Positions 21,240-30,479 of a DNA stretch of 64,000 nt are shown piece after piece (position 1 is the first letter of the stretch; each line of letters begins with the position of its first letter). Source of the stretch: Actinomycetes bacterium. Lineage in GTDB: Bacteria; Actinomycetota; Acidimicrobiia; Acidimicrobiales; Acidimicrobiaceae. The DNA is taken from positions 1 through 64,000 of the forward strand of contig JAKAQL010000005.1 in assembly GCA_021822605.1 (NCBI GenBank), in the 5' to 3' direction. The position numbers were made by a program, and so were the translations under genes. The notes under the pieces are model-generated. The model was not told the origin of the DNA, searched no databases, and saw nothing but the letters and a program-made list of their open reading frames with translations.

Positions 21240-21385
21240 GCCGCTTATTTGAGCTCCCCCTGTTGGGAAAAGCAAGAACTCAGGCTCCTGTATCCTTACG
21301 CACCGTGGACCAACCACCTTTTAGGCGGTGGCACAGCACTAGCCCTAGAGCTCGCGTGGGTTCCACGACCAGTTGGGGCCTACAG
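21240..21385 (+). pseudogene. Possible remnant of an AbiEii/AbiGii-like nucleotidyltransferase (very tentative)
   Basis: Translation LLYPYAPWTNHLLGGGTALALELAW contains a GGTALAL-type motif seen at the N-terminus of AbiEii-like nucleotidyltransferases; no intact ORF around it. Confidence 0.2.
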
Positions 21386-22315
21386 CTTGTGGAGATACTT
21401 TTTGAAGACGGCGCGAAGCCGTCCCATCAACTCCATAAGCAGAGCTTGCATCTCATCCCACTCGGTCTCGGGAGACTCATATCCCCCCGGGATCATGGAA
21501 GCGATTCGGAAGTGCCCCGAGCCCAGCGACTCCCAGACGAGCACTTCGGGCGAGAGAGCCGCTTCAATCGACTGGCGTTGTTCAAACAAGACCTGGTACA
21601 CCGCGAGCGCGTCGCGCTGGCGTTCTCCCACGCCTACGATCCGCACCTCCGCCCCGCACTCCTTCGCATCTACGACAAAATTATAGGTAACCCCAGCCAA
21701 CTTCGTTAACCGATGTGTCACTGAGGTCATACCCCTCACCGGTGCCACCATGACCGGTGCATTATTCTGAGCGGCCAGCCGATCGAAGAATGAGAGTCGT
21801 AGCTCGCTGCGTTCAACCATGCGCCGCCTGTCGGATTCCGCCGAGCGAACGAGCGGAGAGGGTCCAAGAACGGGTGTCAAGAGGTAAGTAATTGTTCCTT
21901 CTGGCCCCTTGAAACACTGCATCTGCAAGAGATAAAACTTCGCAATGCCACTTCGATTCAGCCAGTTCATCGCTCCAACGTGTTCTGCAGCGATCTCTTC
22001 GACGATCCATACGGCTCTCTCAGCCTGCAACGCACTTGCACACGTAATCAAACGACCTAATCCGGTGCTGCCTGCACGACCTAGCGCTACCTCCAATACA
22101 CACAGGCCGCCAGCCATGTCCTCCGCTAGCAAGTCAGGTGCCATGACACTAGCCTCGCGTCCACGGCTAATCGTGGAAAACTCCATGGCAAGCGCATCAT
22201 TGAGGGTGCTCGGATGATCGATCAACCAAGTGATCAACTCCTGAGAACCACCGGTCCATACCTCTCGAGCTGATACTCGCACTGGTCTTCCTATGACCTG
22301 GTGAGCCACTGACAC
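21380..22315 (-). CDS. DUF4268-like protein with a PD-(D/E)XK-related N-terminal fold
   Basis: LCVLEVALGRAGSTGLGRLITCASALQAERAVWIVEEIAAEHVGAMNWLNRSG resembles the nuclease-like N-terminus of this family; C-terminal SELRLSFF...EWDEMQALLMELMGRLRAVFKKY resembles DUF4268. Confidence 0.7.
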   Translation of the reverse strand: MSVAHQVIGRPVRVSAREVWTGGSQELITWLIDHPSTLNDALAMEFSTISRGREASVMAPDLLAEDMAGGLCVLEVALGRAGSTGLGRLITCASALQAERAVWIVEEIAAEHVGAMNWLNRSGIAKFYLLQMQCFKGPEGTITYLLTPVLGPSPLVRSAESDRRRMVERSELRLSFFDRLAAQNNAPVMVAPVRGMTSVTHRLTKLAGVTYNFVVDAKECGAEVRIVGVGERQRDALAVYQVLFEQRQSIEAALSPEVLVWESLGSGHFRIASMIPGGYESPETEWDEMQALLMELMGRLRAVFKKYLHKL

Positions 22316-22653
22316 CCTCCTTGGTAAGGTTACACGTTGCGTCGCTCAAGTTCCGCGTCCGCCCCGGCTCTAACCCAGATATTCTAGCAAGTGCTGGCGC
22401 CACGCATGAAATTTCACGGGTTTTACATCAACACAATCGAATAATTAGGATGGGCTTGACTCCACAACAGTACAGAGCGGCTTGCTGATTACAAGGCCGA
22501 CATCACGCACTAAAAGCGCTGGCACGCCCACTCTCAGTGTGCAAATAGGTGTTGCATCGGTGCGAGAACACTCTGGGGACAACCAAACCATCCTCTTCCC
22601 CTGCCAGACCAACAAGCCACCTTGCGAAAGGGACATCAGCTATCGCAGACTGA

Positions 22654-24171
22654 TTACTGAGTTATCACTTCAATCGGGCAAAACTGGCCAATAGTGCCAT
22701 CCTCAACGAGCCCGAGTGCCGCTTGGATATCTGGCGCCATAAAGTGATCAACGTCATAGTGCGGTACCACTTGGCGCAGACGAGCGATGACTTCGAGCAG
22801 CGTTGGACTGGTCTTGACCGGTGAACGCAGTTCGATCCCCTGCACCGCGGCTAGGAGCTCGATTCCGACTATGGTGGCCACGTTCCGTGCCAGCGGAGTC
22901 AGCCGACGCGCTGCGAAGGTAGCCATAGAGACATGGTCTTCCTGGTTAGCCGAGGTGGGGAGGGAGTCAACCGATGCCGGGTGAGCGAGGCTCTTGTTCT
23001 CAGATGCAAGTGAAGCAGCCGTCACATGGGCAATCATGAAACCCGAGTTGACACCTCCGTTGCGGACGAGGAAAGGTGGAAGTCCACTCAGCGTGGCATC
23101 AATCAAAAGAGCTATTCTCCGCTCAGCAAGTCCCCCGACCTCACTCGCAGCTATCGCCAGAAAATCACAGGCCATCGCCACCGGCTCGGCGTGAAAGTTG
23201 CCTCCTGAAAGCACCTCGTCCGTCTCGGAGAAGACCAGCGGATTATCAGAGACCCCATTGGCCTCGACCAGTAGCCGTGCTGCGGACCATTGGAGCACCT
23301 CAAAGGAACTTCCCATCACCTGAGGTTGACACCGAAGGCTATACGGATCCTGAACTTTTTCACAATCTTGATGCCATTGGGTGATACCAGAGCCAGCGAG
23401 CAGGGTGAGGTAGGCCTGTGCGGCGATCTTCTGTCCAGCGTGCCCGCGGACCTCTTGAATTCTGGCGTCGAATGGCACTACCGAACCTGCTGCTGCATCC
23501 ACACTGAGTGCACCGGTCACTACTGCCGCACGGGTTGCGTTGTCGATTGCAAAGAGCCCCTCAAGCGCCAGCGCCGTGGAGACCTGCGTGCCGTTTAACA
23601 AGGCGAGGCCCTCCTTCGGTCGAAGCACAAGTGGGCCCAGGCCAAGCCCGGTCAGACACTCCAACGCAGCCAGCTTCTGCCCGTGAAGACGCACCTCGCC
23701 CACTCCGATCAGAGCAGTGGCTAAGTGGGCCAACGGCGCCAGATCCCCCGATGCCCCAACCGATCCCTGCGACGGGATCACGGGAAGGATGTCGTGTATC
23801 AGCAAGGCGATCAACATCTCCATGAGCTCAACCGAGACTCCCGAGTATCCCTGCGCAAGACTCGCAATCTTGAGGAGGAGCACCATGCGCACAACGGTAT
23901 CGGGGAGTGGATCTCCTACACCAACGGCATGGGAGAGCACAAGGTTGCGTTGCAAGAGCTCGAGCTCCGAGGGTGGTATTTGTGTATTCGCTAGACGTCC
24001 AAACCCTGTATTGATGCCATAGGCGGGTGCACTCGCTTGTGCGATGCCGGTGACCGTTTCGGCTGATGAGCGGATCCGTTCCCACGCCTTCTCCGGCAGC
24101 TGTAGGCTATCGACCCCTCCTCGCACTCTGCGTAGCTGCGACAGCGTCAAGGATCCCGGCTCGATGTTCAT
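22654..24171 (-). CDS. hutH: Histidine ammonia-lyase
   Basis: MIO motif GASGDLAPLAHLA; selectivity position LVLSHAVGVGDP has the Ser-His pair typical of HAL rather than TAL/PAL. Confidence 0.93.
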   Translation of the reverse strand: MNIEPGSLTLSQLRRVRGGVDSLQLPEKAWERIRSSAETVTGIAQASAPAYGINTGFGRLANTQIPPSELELLQRNLVLSHAVGVGDPLPDTVVRMVLLLKIASLAQGYSGVSVELMEMLIALLIHDILPVIPSQGSVGASGDLAPLAHLATALIGVGEVRLHGQKLAALECLTGLGLGPLVLRPKEGLALLNGTQVSTALALEGLFAIDNATRAAVVTGALSVDAAAGSVVPFDARIQEVRGHAGQKIAAQAYLTLLAGSGITQWHQDCEKVQDPYSLRCQPQVMGSSFEVLQWSAARLLVEANGVSDNPLVFSETDEVLSGGNFHAEPVAMACDFLAIAASEVGGLAERRIALLIDATLSGLPPFLVRNGGVNSGFMIAHVTAASLASENKSLAHPASVDSLPTSANQEDHVSMATFAARRLTPLARNVATIVGIELLAAVQGIELRSPVKTSPTLLEVIARLRQVVPHYDVDHFMAPDIQAALGLVEDGTIGQFCPIEVITQ

Positions 24172-24360
24172 GGCTCTCCTTCATGGTAAGTAAATCTTGG
24201 TGGCATTGATAACCACGCCGGCAACGTATCCCAGAGTGCTCACGCGGCCACCACCCCTCTGCGGCCGAGAACGGCGCCCTGCGTGATCAGACTCTTCACT
24301 CCTGCGATACTAGCGAACCTCAGTCGTACGCCTCTCACCACCAGAGAGCACACTCACTCC

Positions 24361-24861
24361 TCAGCTCGCAAACTCCAAACGGTAACAGAGGAGGTCGACC
24401 TGTGGAGAGCTGAAGTCACGTTCCGGCATTCTGGTGAACCCCCGTCGTTCGTAGAGGTGTTGGGCGGCGTACATCCTCGTATCCGTATGGAGCACTACCG
24501 CAGTTTTTCGATGAGCCCCCGCGATAGCGAGGCACTCATCCACGAGAGCACCTCCAACTCCGTGTCCATGAACCTCCGGTGTCACACCGAGCATGCGGAT
24601 GCCCGCCTCTCCAGGCCGGAGACTCTCAGCCAAATCAGAGCTCTCGTCGAGCACGAGCGAGACACAACCTACCAGTTGATCATCCAGCAGGCCAACCAGC
24701 ACCGTTGCCTCGCCGATGCGCCGATCGACCTGGGACACATGATCGATGTAATCCCCATCGGTACCTGGGGGATAGAACTGTCGATAGGCACTCCGAAGTA
24801 CTAGGCCTGCTCGATCAGCCTCCGTCATCTGGATCGGTCTAACCTCAATTCCTTGGGACAT
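24361..24861 (-). CDS. GNAT family N-acetyltransferase
   Basis: IRMLGVTPEVHGHGVGGALVDECLAIAGAHRKTAVVLHT...YERRGFTRMPERDF is a typical GNAT acetyl-CoA binding region. Confidence 0.88.
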   Translation of the reverse strand: MSQGIEVRPIQMTEADRAGLVLRSAYRQFYPPGTDGDYIDHVSQVDRRIGEATVLVGLLDDQLVGCVSLVLDESSDLAESLRPGEAGIRMLGVTPEVHGHGVGGALVDECLAIAGAHRKTAVVLHTDTRMYAAQHLYERRGFTRMPERDFSSPQVDLLCYRLEFAS

Positions 24862-24920
24862 AGCTCCACCTTAGGGCCTTTGTGGTGCCCGGGCGCTGCC
24901 TACAATCCTACAATGGAGCC

Positions 24921-25652
24921 ATGACAGTAGATCGACAGCCCACCATCCTCGCGACCTCCGGCGGTCTCATTCGCGGAAACCGCACAGAGGTAGCCTTTGG
25001 ACCGTTACTCCACTACGCCCTCGACTTGAGTGGCGCCGCGCACCCAAAGCTTGCCTACCTTGGCACCGCCATGGGGGACGATAGTGCACGCGGGTTGCGC
25101 ATGATCGAAGCGGGGCGGTCGGTGGGGGTCCCCGTCGACCTATTGAATCTCTTTCCCATGCCTAATGTCGATGATCTCGAGGACTACCTTCTCAGTCACG
25201 ACGTCATCTGGGTTGGCGGAGGGAGTGTTGCCAACCTGCTCGCACTGTGGCGTCTGCATGGACTCGACCTCGCCCTCAGGCGAGCGTGGCAGGCCGGTGT
25301 GGTCCTTGGCGGAGTCTCTGCTGGCTCTCTGTGCTGGCACCAAGGAGGAACGACCGACTCCTTCTCGCCTGAACTCTCCCTCATCACCAATGGTCTTGCA
25401 TTTCTACCCTACTCAAACGGCGTTCATTACGACTCAGAGCCGCGGCGCCGGCCGCTGTTTCGTCAGCTGATTGCCCAAGGCCTCCTCTCCGACGGGTACG
25501 CGACCGAGGATGGCACTGGCCTCGTATTTCGTGGTACGACTTTGGTTGAGGCAGTGACCGAGGTCAAAGGCAAGCTCGCCTACTCAGTCCAGCGCCGCGG
25601 AACTGAGGTCGACGAGCAGCCGCTAGAGACGCGCCCGCTAGCAGGCGGTTAG
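24921..25652 (+). CDS. Peptidase E-like (S51 / type 1 glutamine amidotransferase-like) protein
   Basis: Start MTVDRQPTILATSGG; IWVGGGSVANLLALWR and VLGGVSAGSLCWHQGG nucleophile-elbow motifs. Confidence 0.87.
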   Translation: MTVDRQPTILATSGGLIRGNRTEVAFGPLLHYALDLSGAAHPKLAYLGTAMGDDSARGLRMIEAGRSVGVPVDLLNLFPMPNVDDLEDYLLSHDVIWVGGGSVANLLALWRLHGLDLALRRAWQAGVVLGGVSAGSLCWHQGGTTDSFSPELSLITNGLAFLPYSNGVHYDSEPRRRPLFRQLIAQGLLSDGYATEDGTGLVFRGTTLVEAVTEVKGKLAYSVQRRGTEVDEQPLETRPLAGG

Positions 25653-25735
25653 GCCAAGCCAACACCTGGTGTCACCAGTCCAACAACCTACACCCCGCTC
25701 GATGAGCGACAGCAGTAGATGCGCTAGTGCTCAAC

Positions 25736-26812
25736 CTAGTGCTTGAGCTTCTTACTCACCGAGTCCAGGAGCGCATTCCAATCGTCGGTAAAGCTTTTGG
25801 CACCCTGTACCTGGAGATCGCTCGCCAACCTCTCCAAGTTCAATCCTGCAGCTGCAAGACGGCCGCACGCCTCCTCTGATCGGGCAAGTGCGTCGTCACC
25901 CAGGATCGAGGCAACCTCTCCATGATCGTCGAAGGCCAACAACGTGGCCTCAGGGATTGTGTTGATGGTCCCGGGCGCTGCCAAGGCTGAGACATAGAAG
26001 GTATCGGAATAGGCAGGATCCTTCGTCGAGGTCGATGCCCAGAGCACCTTTTGCATACGATCCGCTCCATTGCAAAGATCCTGGCACCGCTGGGTCGCCA
26101 GTATCCGTTGATAAGCTGCCCAGATGCCCTGCATCACCGCAAGCCCAGTCGTTTGGACAAGCTCTGGAGGCAACTTCGGGTTGGCGGCAGAGTCCCATCG
26201 GGAGACGAAGACTGAAGCGACAGACGGTACATCAAGACTAAGACCGGCTCGTTGACGCAACTCGAGTCCATCGAGGAATGCGGTTGCAGCCGCGACATAG
26301 TGCTCCACACCGAACAGGAGGGTCACGTTCACTCCGATGCCATCGGCGATCAGATCACGTATGGCCTGAGCACCAGCCTCGGTGCCCGGCACCTTCACCA
26401 ACACATTCTCGGTGTCGAAACGACTCCGAAGGCGTCGTGCCCACGAGATCGTCTCGGGCACCGAGTTCGCATACTCAGGTGGGACCTCAATCGAGACATA
26501 ACCATCGCGACCGCCACTGGCCTCCCACGCCCCGTGGAGCAGCTTGGCGGCATCGGTGAGGTCGACGATAGCTAGCTCATAGACCATCTCCTCCGCATCA
26601 AGTACGCCTTCTGACTCGAAGCGGCGAAGCGCCGTGTCGTAGTCCTCCGAATGACCGATTGCATGCGCCAGAATCGATGGGTTGGACGTAAGGCCCGTCA
26701 CTCCAACATCGGTGACGTAGTGGGCTAACGTTCCGGAATCGAGCAACTTCCTTGAGATCGAATCGAGCCAGACGCTCTGGCCTACGGCTGCTAACGAACG
26801 TACACCCTGCAT
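25736..26812 (-). CDS. tal: Transaldolase
   Basis: GQSVWLDSISRKLL, VTGLTSNPSIL, VLVKVPGTEAGAQAI, GVNVTLLFGVEHY, LWASTSTKDPAYSD. Confidence 0.96.
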   Translation of the reverse strand: MQGVRSLAAVGQSVWLDSISRKLLDSGTLAHYVTDVGVTGLTSNPSILAHAIGHSEDYDTALRRFESEGVLDAEEMVYELAIVDLTDAAKLLHGAWEASGGRDGYVSIEVPPEYANSVPETISWARRLRSRFDTENVLVKVPGTEAGAQAIRDLIADGIGVNVTLLFGVEHYVAAATAFLDGLELRQRAGLSLDVPSVASVFVSRWDSAANPKLPPELVQTTGLAVMQGIWAAYQRILATQRCQDLCNGADRMQKVLWASTSTKDPAYSDTFYVSALAAPGTINTIPEATLLAFDDHGEVASILGDDALARSEEACGRLAAAGLNLERLASDLQVQGAKSFTDDWNALLDSVSKKLKH

Positions 26813-28797
26813 TATTTACCTCCAAGTATTTCGCGGACTGACCCGGCGACCTGCCTCGGCGTGAAACCAAAAGCCTCAAGGACCTCATCCTTGGGACCAG
26901 AACCACCAAAGCGATTCATGCCAATCACCGCATCGACAAATTCATACCAACCAAAAGCTGACGCCGCCTCGACGGCGATGCGTGGCACAGCTCCGAGCAG
27001 CTCATCCCGGTCAGTGACGGGGAGATTTCGAAGCAACTCAAGCGACGGCACCGAGACAACCCCAGCCTCAATGCCGTCGGCGAGAAGCAACTCAGCTGCA
27101 CTGAGCGCCAGACTGACCTCTGACCCTGTAGCCACCAGCGTTGCGTCCTTGCCCTGCTGCAAGCGATGGCCTGCCAAGGAGGCCGTATCGATGTGCTTGG
27201 TTCCCGCGAGCACCGGGAGAGCCTGACGAGAGAGGACAAGCGTTGTTGGACCGTCTTGCCTGCCAAGCGCAAAAGCGAGGCTCGCAGCGGTCTCCCGCGC
27301 ATCTGCTGGCCGAAGTACGACAATGCCTGGCATGGCCCGAAGCCCCGCCAACTGCTCAACGGGTTGATGGGTGGTTCCGTCCTCACCGAGGGCGATAGAG
27401 TCGTGTGTAAAGATAAAGAGCGTGTGAAGCTCCATGATCGAGGAGAGCCGCAGGGCGGGCTTCAGGTAGTCGGAGAAGACAAAGAAGGTACTTGCAAAGG
27501 GGAGGAATCCACCGTGGGCCGCGATCCCATTGGTGATCGCTGCCATTGCGTGTTCGCGCACTCCAAAGTAGATATCCCTGCCCGCATACGTTGGCCAGGT
27601 GACCTGCGTATCGAGTCTCGTCTCTGTCGAACTCTCGACATCGGCTGCTCCACCGAGAATCTCTGGGATGACTGCGGCAGCAGCACGAAGTGATTTCCCG
27701 AGCGCCACCCGCGTTGAGATCGACGCCCCATCGTCAAAGGTCGGCCACTCGAACTCTGCCCTACCGAGGTGGCCATCGAGGACACGGCGCTGGAACTCTT
27801 CCCAACGGGGCGGATCGATTCGCGAGGCCTCGTCACAGCGCTCTTTCCACGCCGCGTACCCGGTATCTCGATCGGGGCGCCAGGCAGAATAGGCCTCTTC
27901 CGGGACGACGAAGGGCGGATGTGGCCACTGCAGCTGTTCGCGTGTCGAAAGGACAGCCTCAGCGCCCAGTGCGGCACCATGAGATCGGTGGTCATCGTGA
28001 AAAGGACTGCCAATTCCGATATGAGAGTTCATGATCACCAGGGTCGGCTGACCTCGCGTCTGTGTCGCCATGGTCAAAACAGCATCAACCTGATCAAAAT
28101 CGTCGACATCGGTAATTCGTAGCACCCGGAATCCATAGGCCAGGTAGCGCGCGGCAACCTCTTCGTTGAAGGAGAGCTCGCTCGGACCATCGAGGGTAAC
28201 GGCGTTTGAGTCATAGAGGATGGTCAGCTTCTCAAGGCGTAGATGGCCAGCGAGGGAGCAGGCCTCTGACGCGATGCCCTCCATCATGTCACCATCTCCG
28301 CAGAGCACCCAGGTGCGGTGATCCACCACCGGTGCGGATGCTACGTTGAACTGGTCAGCCGCCATTCTCTCGGCGAGCGCCAATCCAACCGCGTTCGCGA
28401 CACCTTGGCCAAGGGGGCCAGTGGTGACCTCCACTCCCGGGGTCATCCCTCGCTCGGGATGCCCTGGGCAGCGCGACGGGTATCGGCGGAACTGTTTGAG
28501 ATCCTCAAGCGTGAGATCATAACCATTGAGATGGAGGGCGCCATAGAGCAGCATCGACGCATGTCCACCCGAGAGGACAAACCGATCCCGATCCGCCCAA
28601 TCCGGTCGAGCTGGATCGTGGCGCAGAAACCGAGTGAAGAGGCGATAGATGACCGGAGCCATAGCAAGTGGTGTGCCCGGGTGTCCGGAGTTTGCAAGCT
28701 CAACAGCGTCAACCGCCAAGAAGCGCAACGCATTGGATGCAACGTCAAAGATATAAGGCGCGCGTAACCCTCCAAAGTCTTGCTTGTGATCGGTCAT
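26812..28797 (-). CDS. tkt: Transketolase
   Basis: NSGHPGTPLAMAPVIY, VLCGDGDMMEGIASEACSLAGHL, THDSIALGEDGTTHQPVEQLAGLRAMPG; 1-nt TAATG overlap with tal. Confidence 0.96.
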   Translation of the reverse strand: MTDHKQDFGGLRAPYIFDVASNALRFLAVDAVELANSGHPGTPLAMAPVIYRLFTRFLRHDPARPDWADRDRFVLSGGHASMLLYGALHLNGYDLTLEDLKQFRRYPSRCPGHPERGMTPGVEVTTGPLGQGVANAVGLALAERMAADQFNVASAPVVDHRTWVLCGDGDMMEGIASEACSLAGHLRLEKLTILYDSNAVTLDGPSELSFNEEVAARYLAYGFRVLRITDVDDFDQVDAVLTMATQTRGQPTLVIMNSHIGIGSPFHDDHRSHGAALGAEAVLSTREQLQWPHPPFVVPEEAYSAWRPDRDTGYAAWKERCDEASRIDPPRWEEFQRRVLDGHLGRAEFEWPTFDDGASISTRVALGKSLRAAAAVIPEILGGAADVESSTETRLDTQVTWPTYAGRDIYFGVREHAMAAITNGIAAHGGFLPFASTFFVFSDYLKPALRLSSIMELHTLFIFTHDSIALGEDGTTHQPVEQLAGLRAMPGIVVLRPADARETAASLAFALGRQDGPTTLVLSRQALPVLAGTKHIDTASLAGHRLQQGKDATLVATGSEVSLALSAAELLLADGIEAGVVSVPSLELLRNLPVTDRDELLGAVPRIAVEAASAFGWYEFVDAVIGMNRFGGSGPKDEVLEAFGFTPRQVAGSVREILGGK

Positions 28798-30449
28798 GTA
28801 GGTCGTCCTCTCATATGTCGGTAACGTGAAACGAGGTCTGCCGTCGAGGTATCGAATGGGTCTAGAACTGGGGCGCCAGCCGAGGTCAGGATTGGAACGA
28901 GCTCGGAGGCAAGTTCCTTACCGAGTTCGACACCCCATTGGTCAAAGGAATCGATTCCCCAAATGACACCCTGAGTGAAGACGCTGTGCTCGTAGAGAGC
29001 GATGAGCGCTCCGAGAACCTCTGGGGTCAGCCGCTGGGCAAGTATTGTCGTTGTCGGACGGTTACCGGGCATACGGCGAGCCGGGCGCAGTTGAGCAGGG
29101 ACACCCAGCTCCTCGAGCTCGGCATCATCACGTCCGAAGGCAAGGGCTCGAGTCTGCGCAAGTCCATTGGCAAAGAGCAGATCCTGCTGAGCGTCTGGAC
29201 CGCCAAGGGGTTCTGCGAACAGAATGAAGTCCGCGGGAATGAGGACGGTGCCTTGGTGAAGGAGTTGGTAGAAGGCGTGTTGCCCATCGGTGCCAGGTTC
29301 GCCCCAATATACCGCGCCGGTGTCGTAGTCAACTGTGGCACCATCGATACGTACCGACTTGCCATTTGACTCCATTGTCAGCTGTTGGAGGTAGGCAGGG
29401 AACCTTGCGAGGCGTTGGCTATACGGCAGGATTGCCTGCGACTGTGCTCCGAAGAAGTTTCGATACCAGACAGCCAGGAGACCGAGCAGTACCGGTACGT
29501 TGTGCGATAGTGGCGTCTCCCTGAGATGCTGGTCAATACTTGCAAAGCCACGGAGAAAGGACCGAAAGCGCTCCGGTCCAATCGCGAGCATGATAGCCAA
29601 ACCCACCGCCGAGTCGACCGAATACCGACCACCGATGAAGTCCCAGAACCCAAACATATTTTCAGTGTCGATGCCAAAGCTGGAGACGAGATCCGCATTA
29701 GTAGAGACGGCCACAAAGTGTTTCTCGACAGCATCCTCGTGTTCTCCTAGGGCCTTCAGTAACCACTGGCGCGCAGCCTTTGCATTGGTCAGCGTCTCGA
29801 GGGTACCAAAAGTCTTCGAAACGACCACAAACAGCGTCGTCTCCGGATCACAACGGTTGAAAACCTCATCGATAGCGATGGGATCGATGTTCGAGACAAA
29901 GTACACGGCGCGACTCTTATCGCTAAAGTCGTACAGCGCCTTGGTCACCATGGCCGGGCCGAGATCCGACCCTCCGATGCCGATATTGACGATCGCGGTG
30001 AAGGGTTTGCCCGTGCACCCAACCCTTTGGTTTGCACGCACCGCTCGCGCAAACTGTTCCATTCTGGTGAGTACTTTCTCCACCTCGACCCCAACGTCGA
30101 TGCCATCGACCGGGCCAGCGAGGTTAGCCCCATTGCGCAACGCAGTGTGGAGAACCGCACGATCCTCGGACACATTGATATGTTCGCCAGTCAGCATGGC
30201 GGTGATCGCATCTGGAAGGAACCTCGCCCTCGCCAGATTCTCGAGAAGCACTAGCGTCTCTTGGCGAATGAGGTGCTTCGAGAGATCGATATGCAGGGGC
30301 CCAACTTCAAAAGTACTCCAAGCGAGTCGTCCAGGGTCCTCTGCAAAGAGGTGGCGCAGATCGGTCTTGGCCAGCTCCTTGGCATGGCCAACCAAAGCAG
30401 CCCACTCGGGAAGTTGACGAGGCGAAACCCCTATCACCGGATACGGCAC
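28794..30449 (-). CDS. pgi: Glucose-6-phosphate isomerase
   Basis: VNIGIGGSDLGPAMVTKAL, FVVVSKTFGTLETLTNA, FDQWGVELGKELA signatures. Confidence 0.97.
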   Translation of the reverse strand: MPYPVIGVSPRQLPEWAALVGHAKELAKTDLRHLFAEDPGRLAWSTFEVGPLHIDLSKHLIRQETLVLLENLARARFLPDAITAMLTGEHINVSEDRAVLHTALRNGANLAGPVDGIDVGVEVEKVLTRMEQFARAVRANQRVGCTGKPFTAIVNIGIGGSDLGPAMVTKALYDFSDKSRAVYFVSNIDPIAIDEVFNRCDPETTLFVVVSKTFGTLETLTNAKAARQWLLKALGEHEDAVEKHFVAVSTNADLVSSFGIDTENMFGFWDFIGGRYSVDSAVGLAIMLAIGPERFRSFLRGFASIDQHLRETPLSHNVPVLLGLLAVWYRNFFGAQSQAILPYSQRLARFPAYLQQLTMESNGKSVRIDGATVDYDTGAVYWGEPGTDGQHAFYQLLHQGTVLIPADFILFAEPLGGPDAQQDLLFANGLAQTRALAFGRDDAELEELGVPAQLRPARRMPGNRPTTTILAQRLTPEVLGALIALYEHSVFTQGVIWGIDSFDQWGVELGKELASELVPILTSAGAPVLDPFDTSTADLVSRYRHMRGRPT

Positions 30450-30479
30450 GTTTTCCTCCGATCCATTTTCACTTCCATC

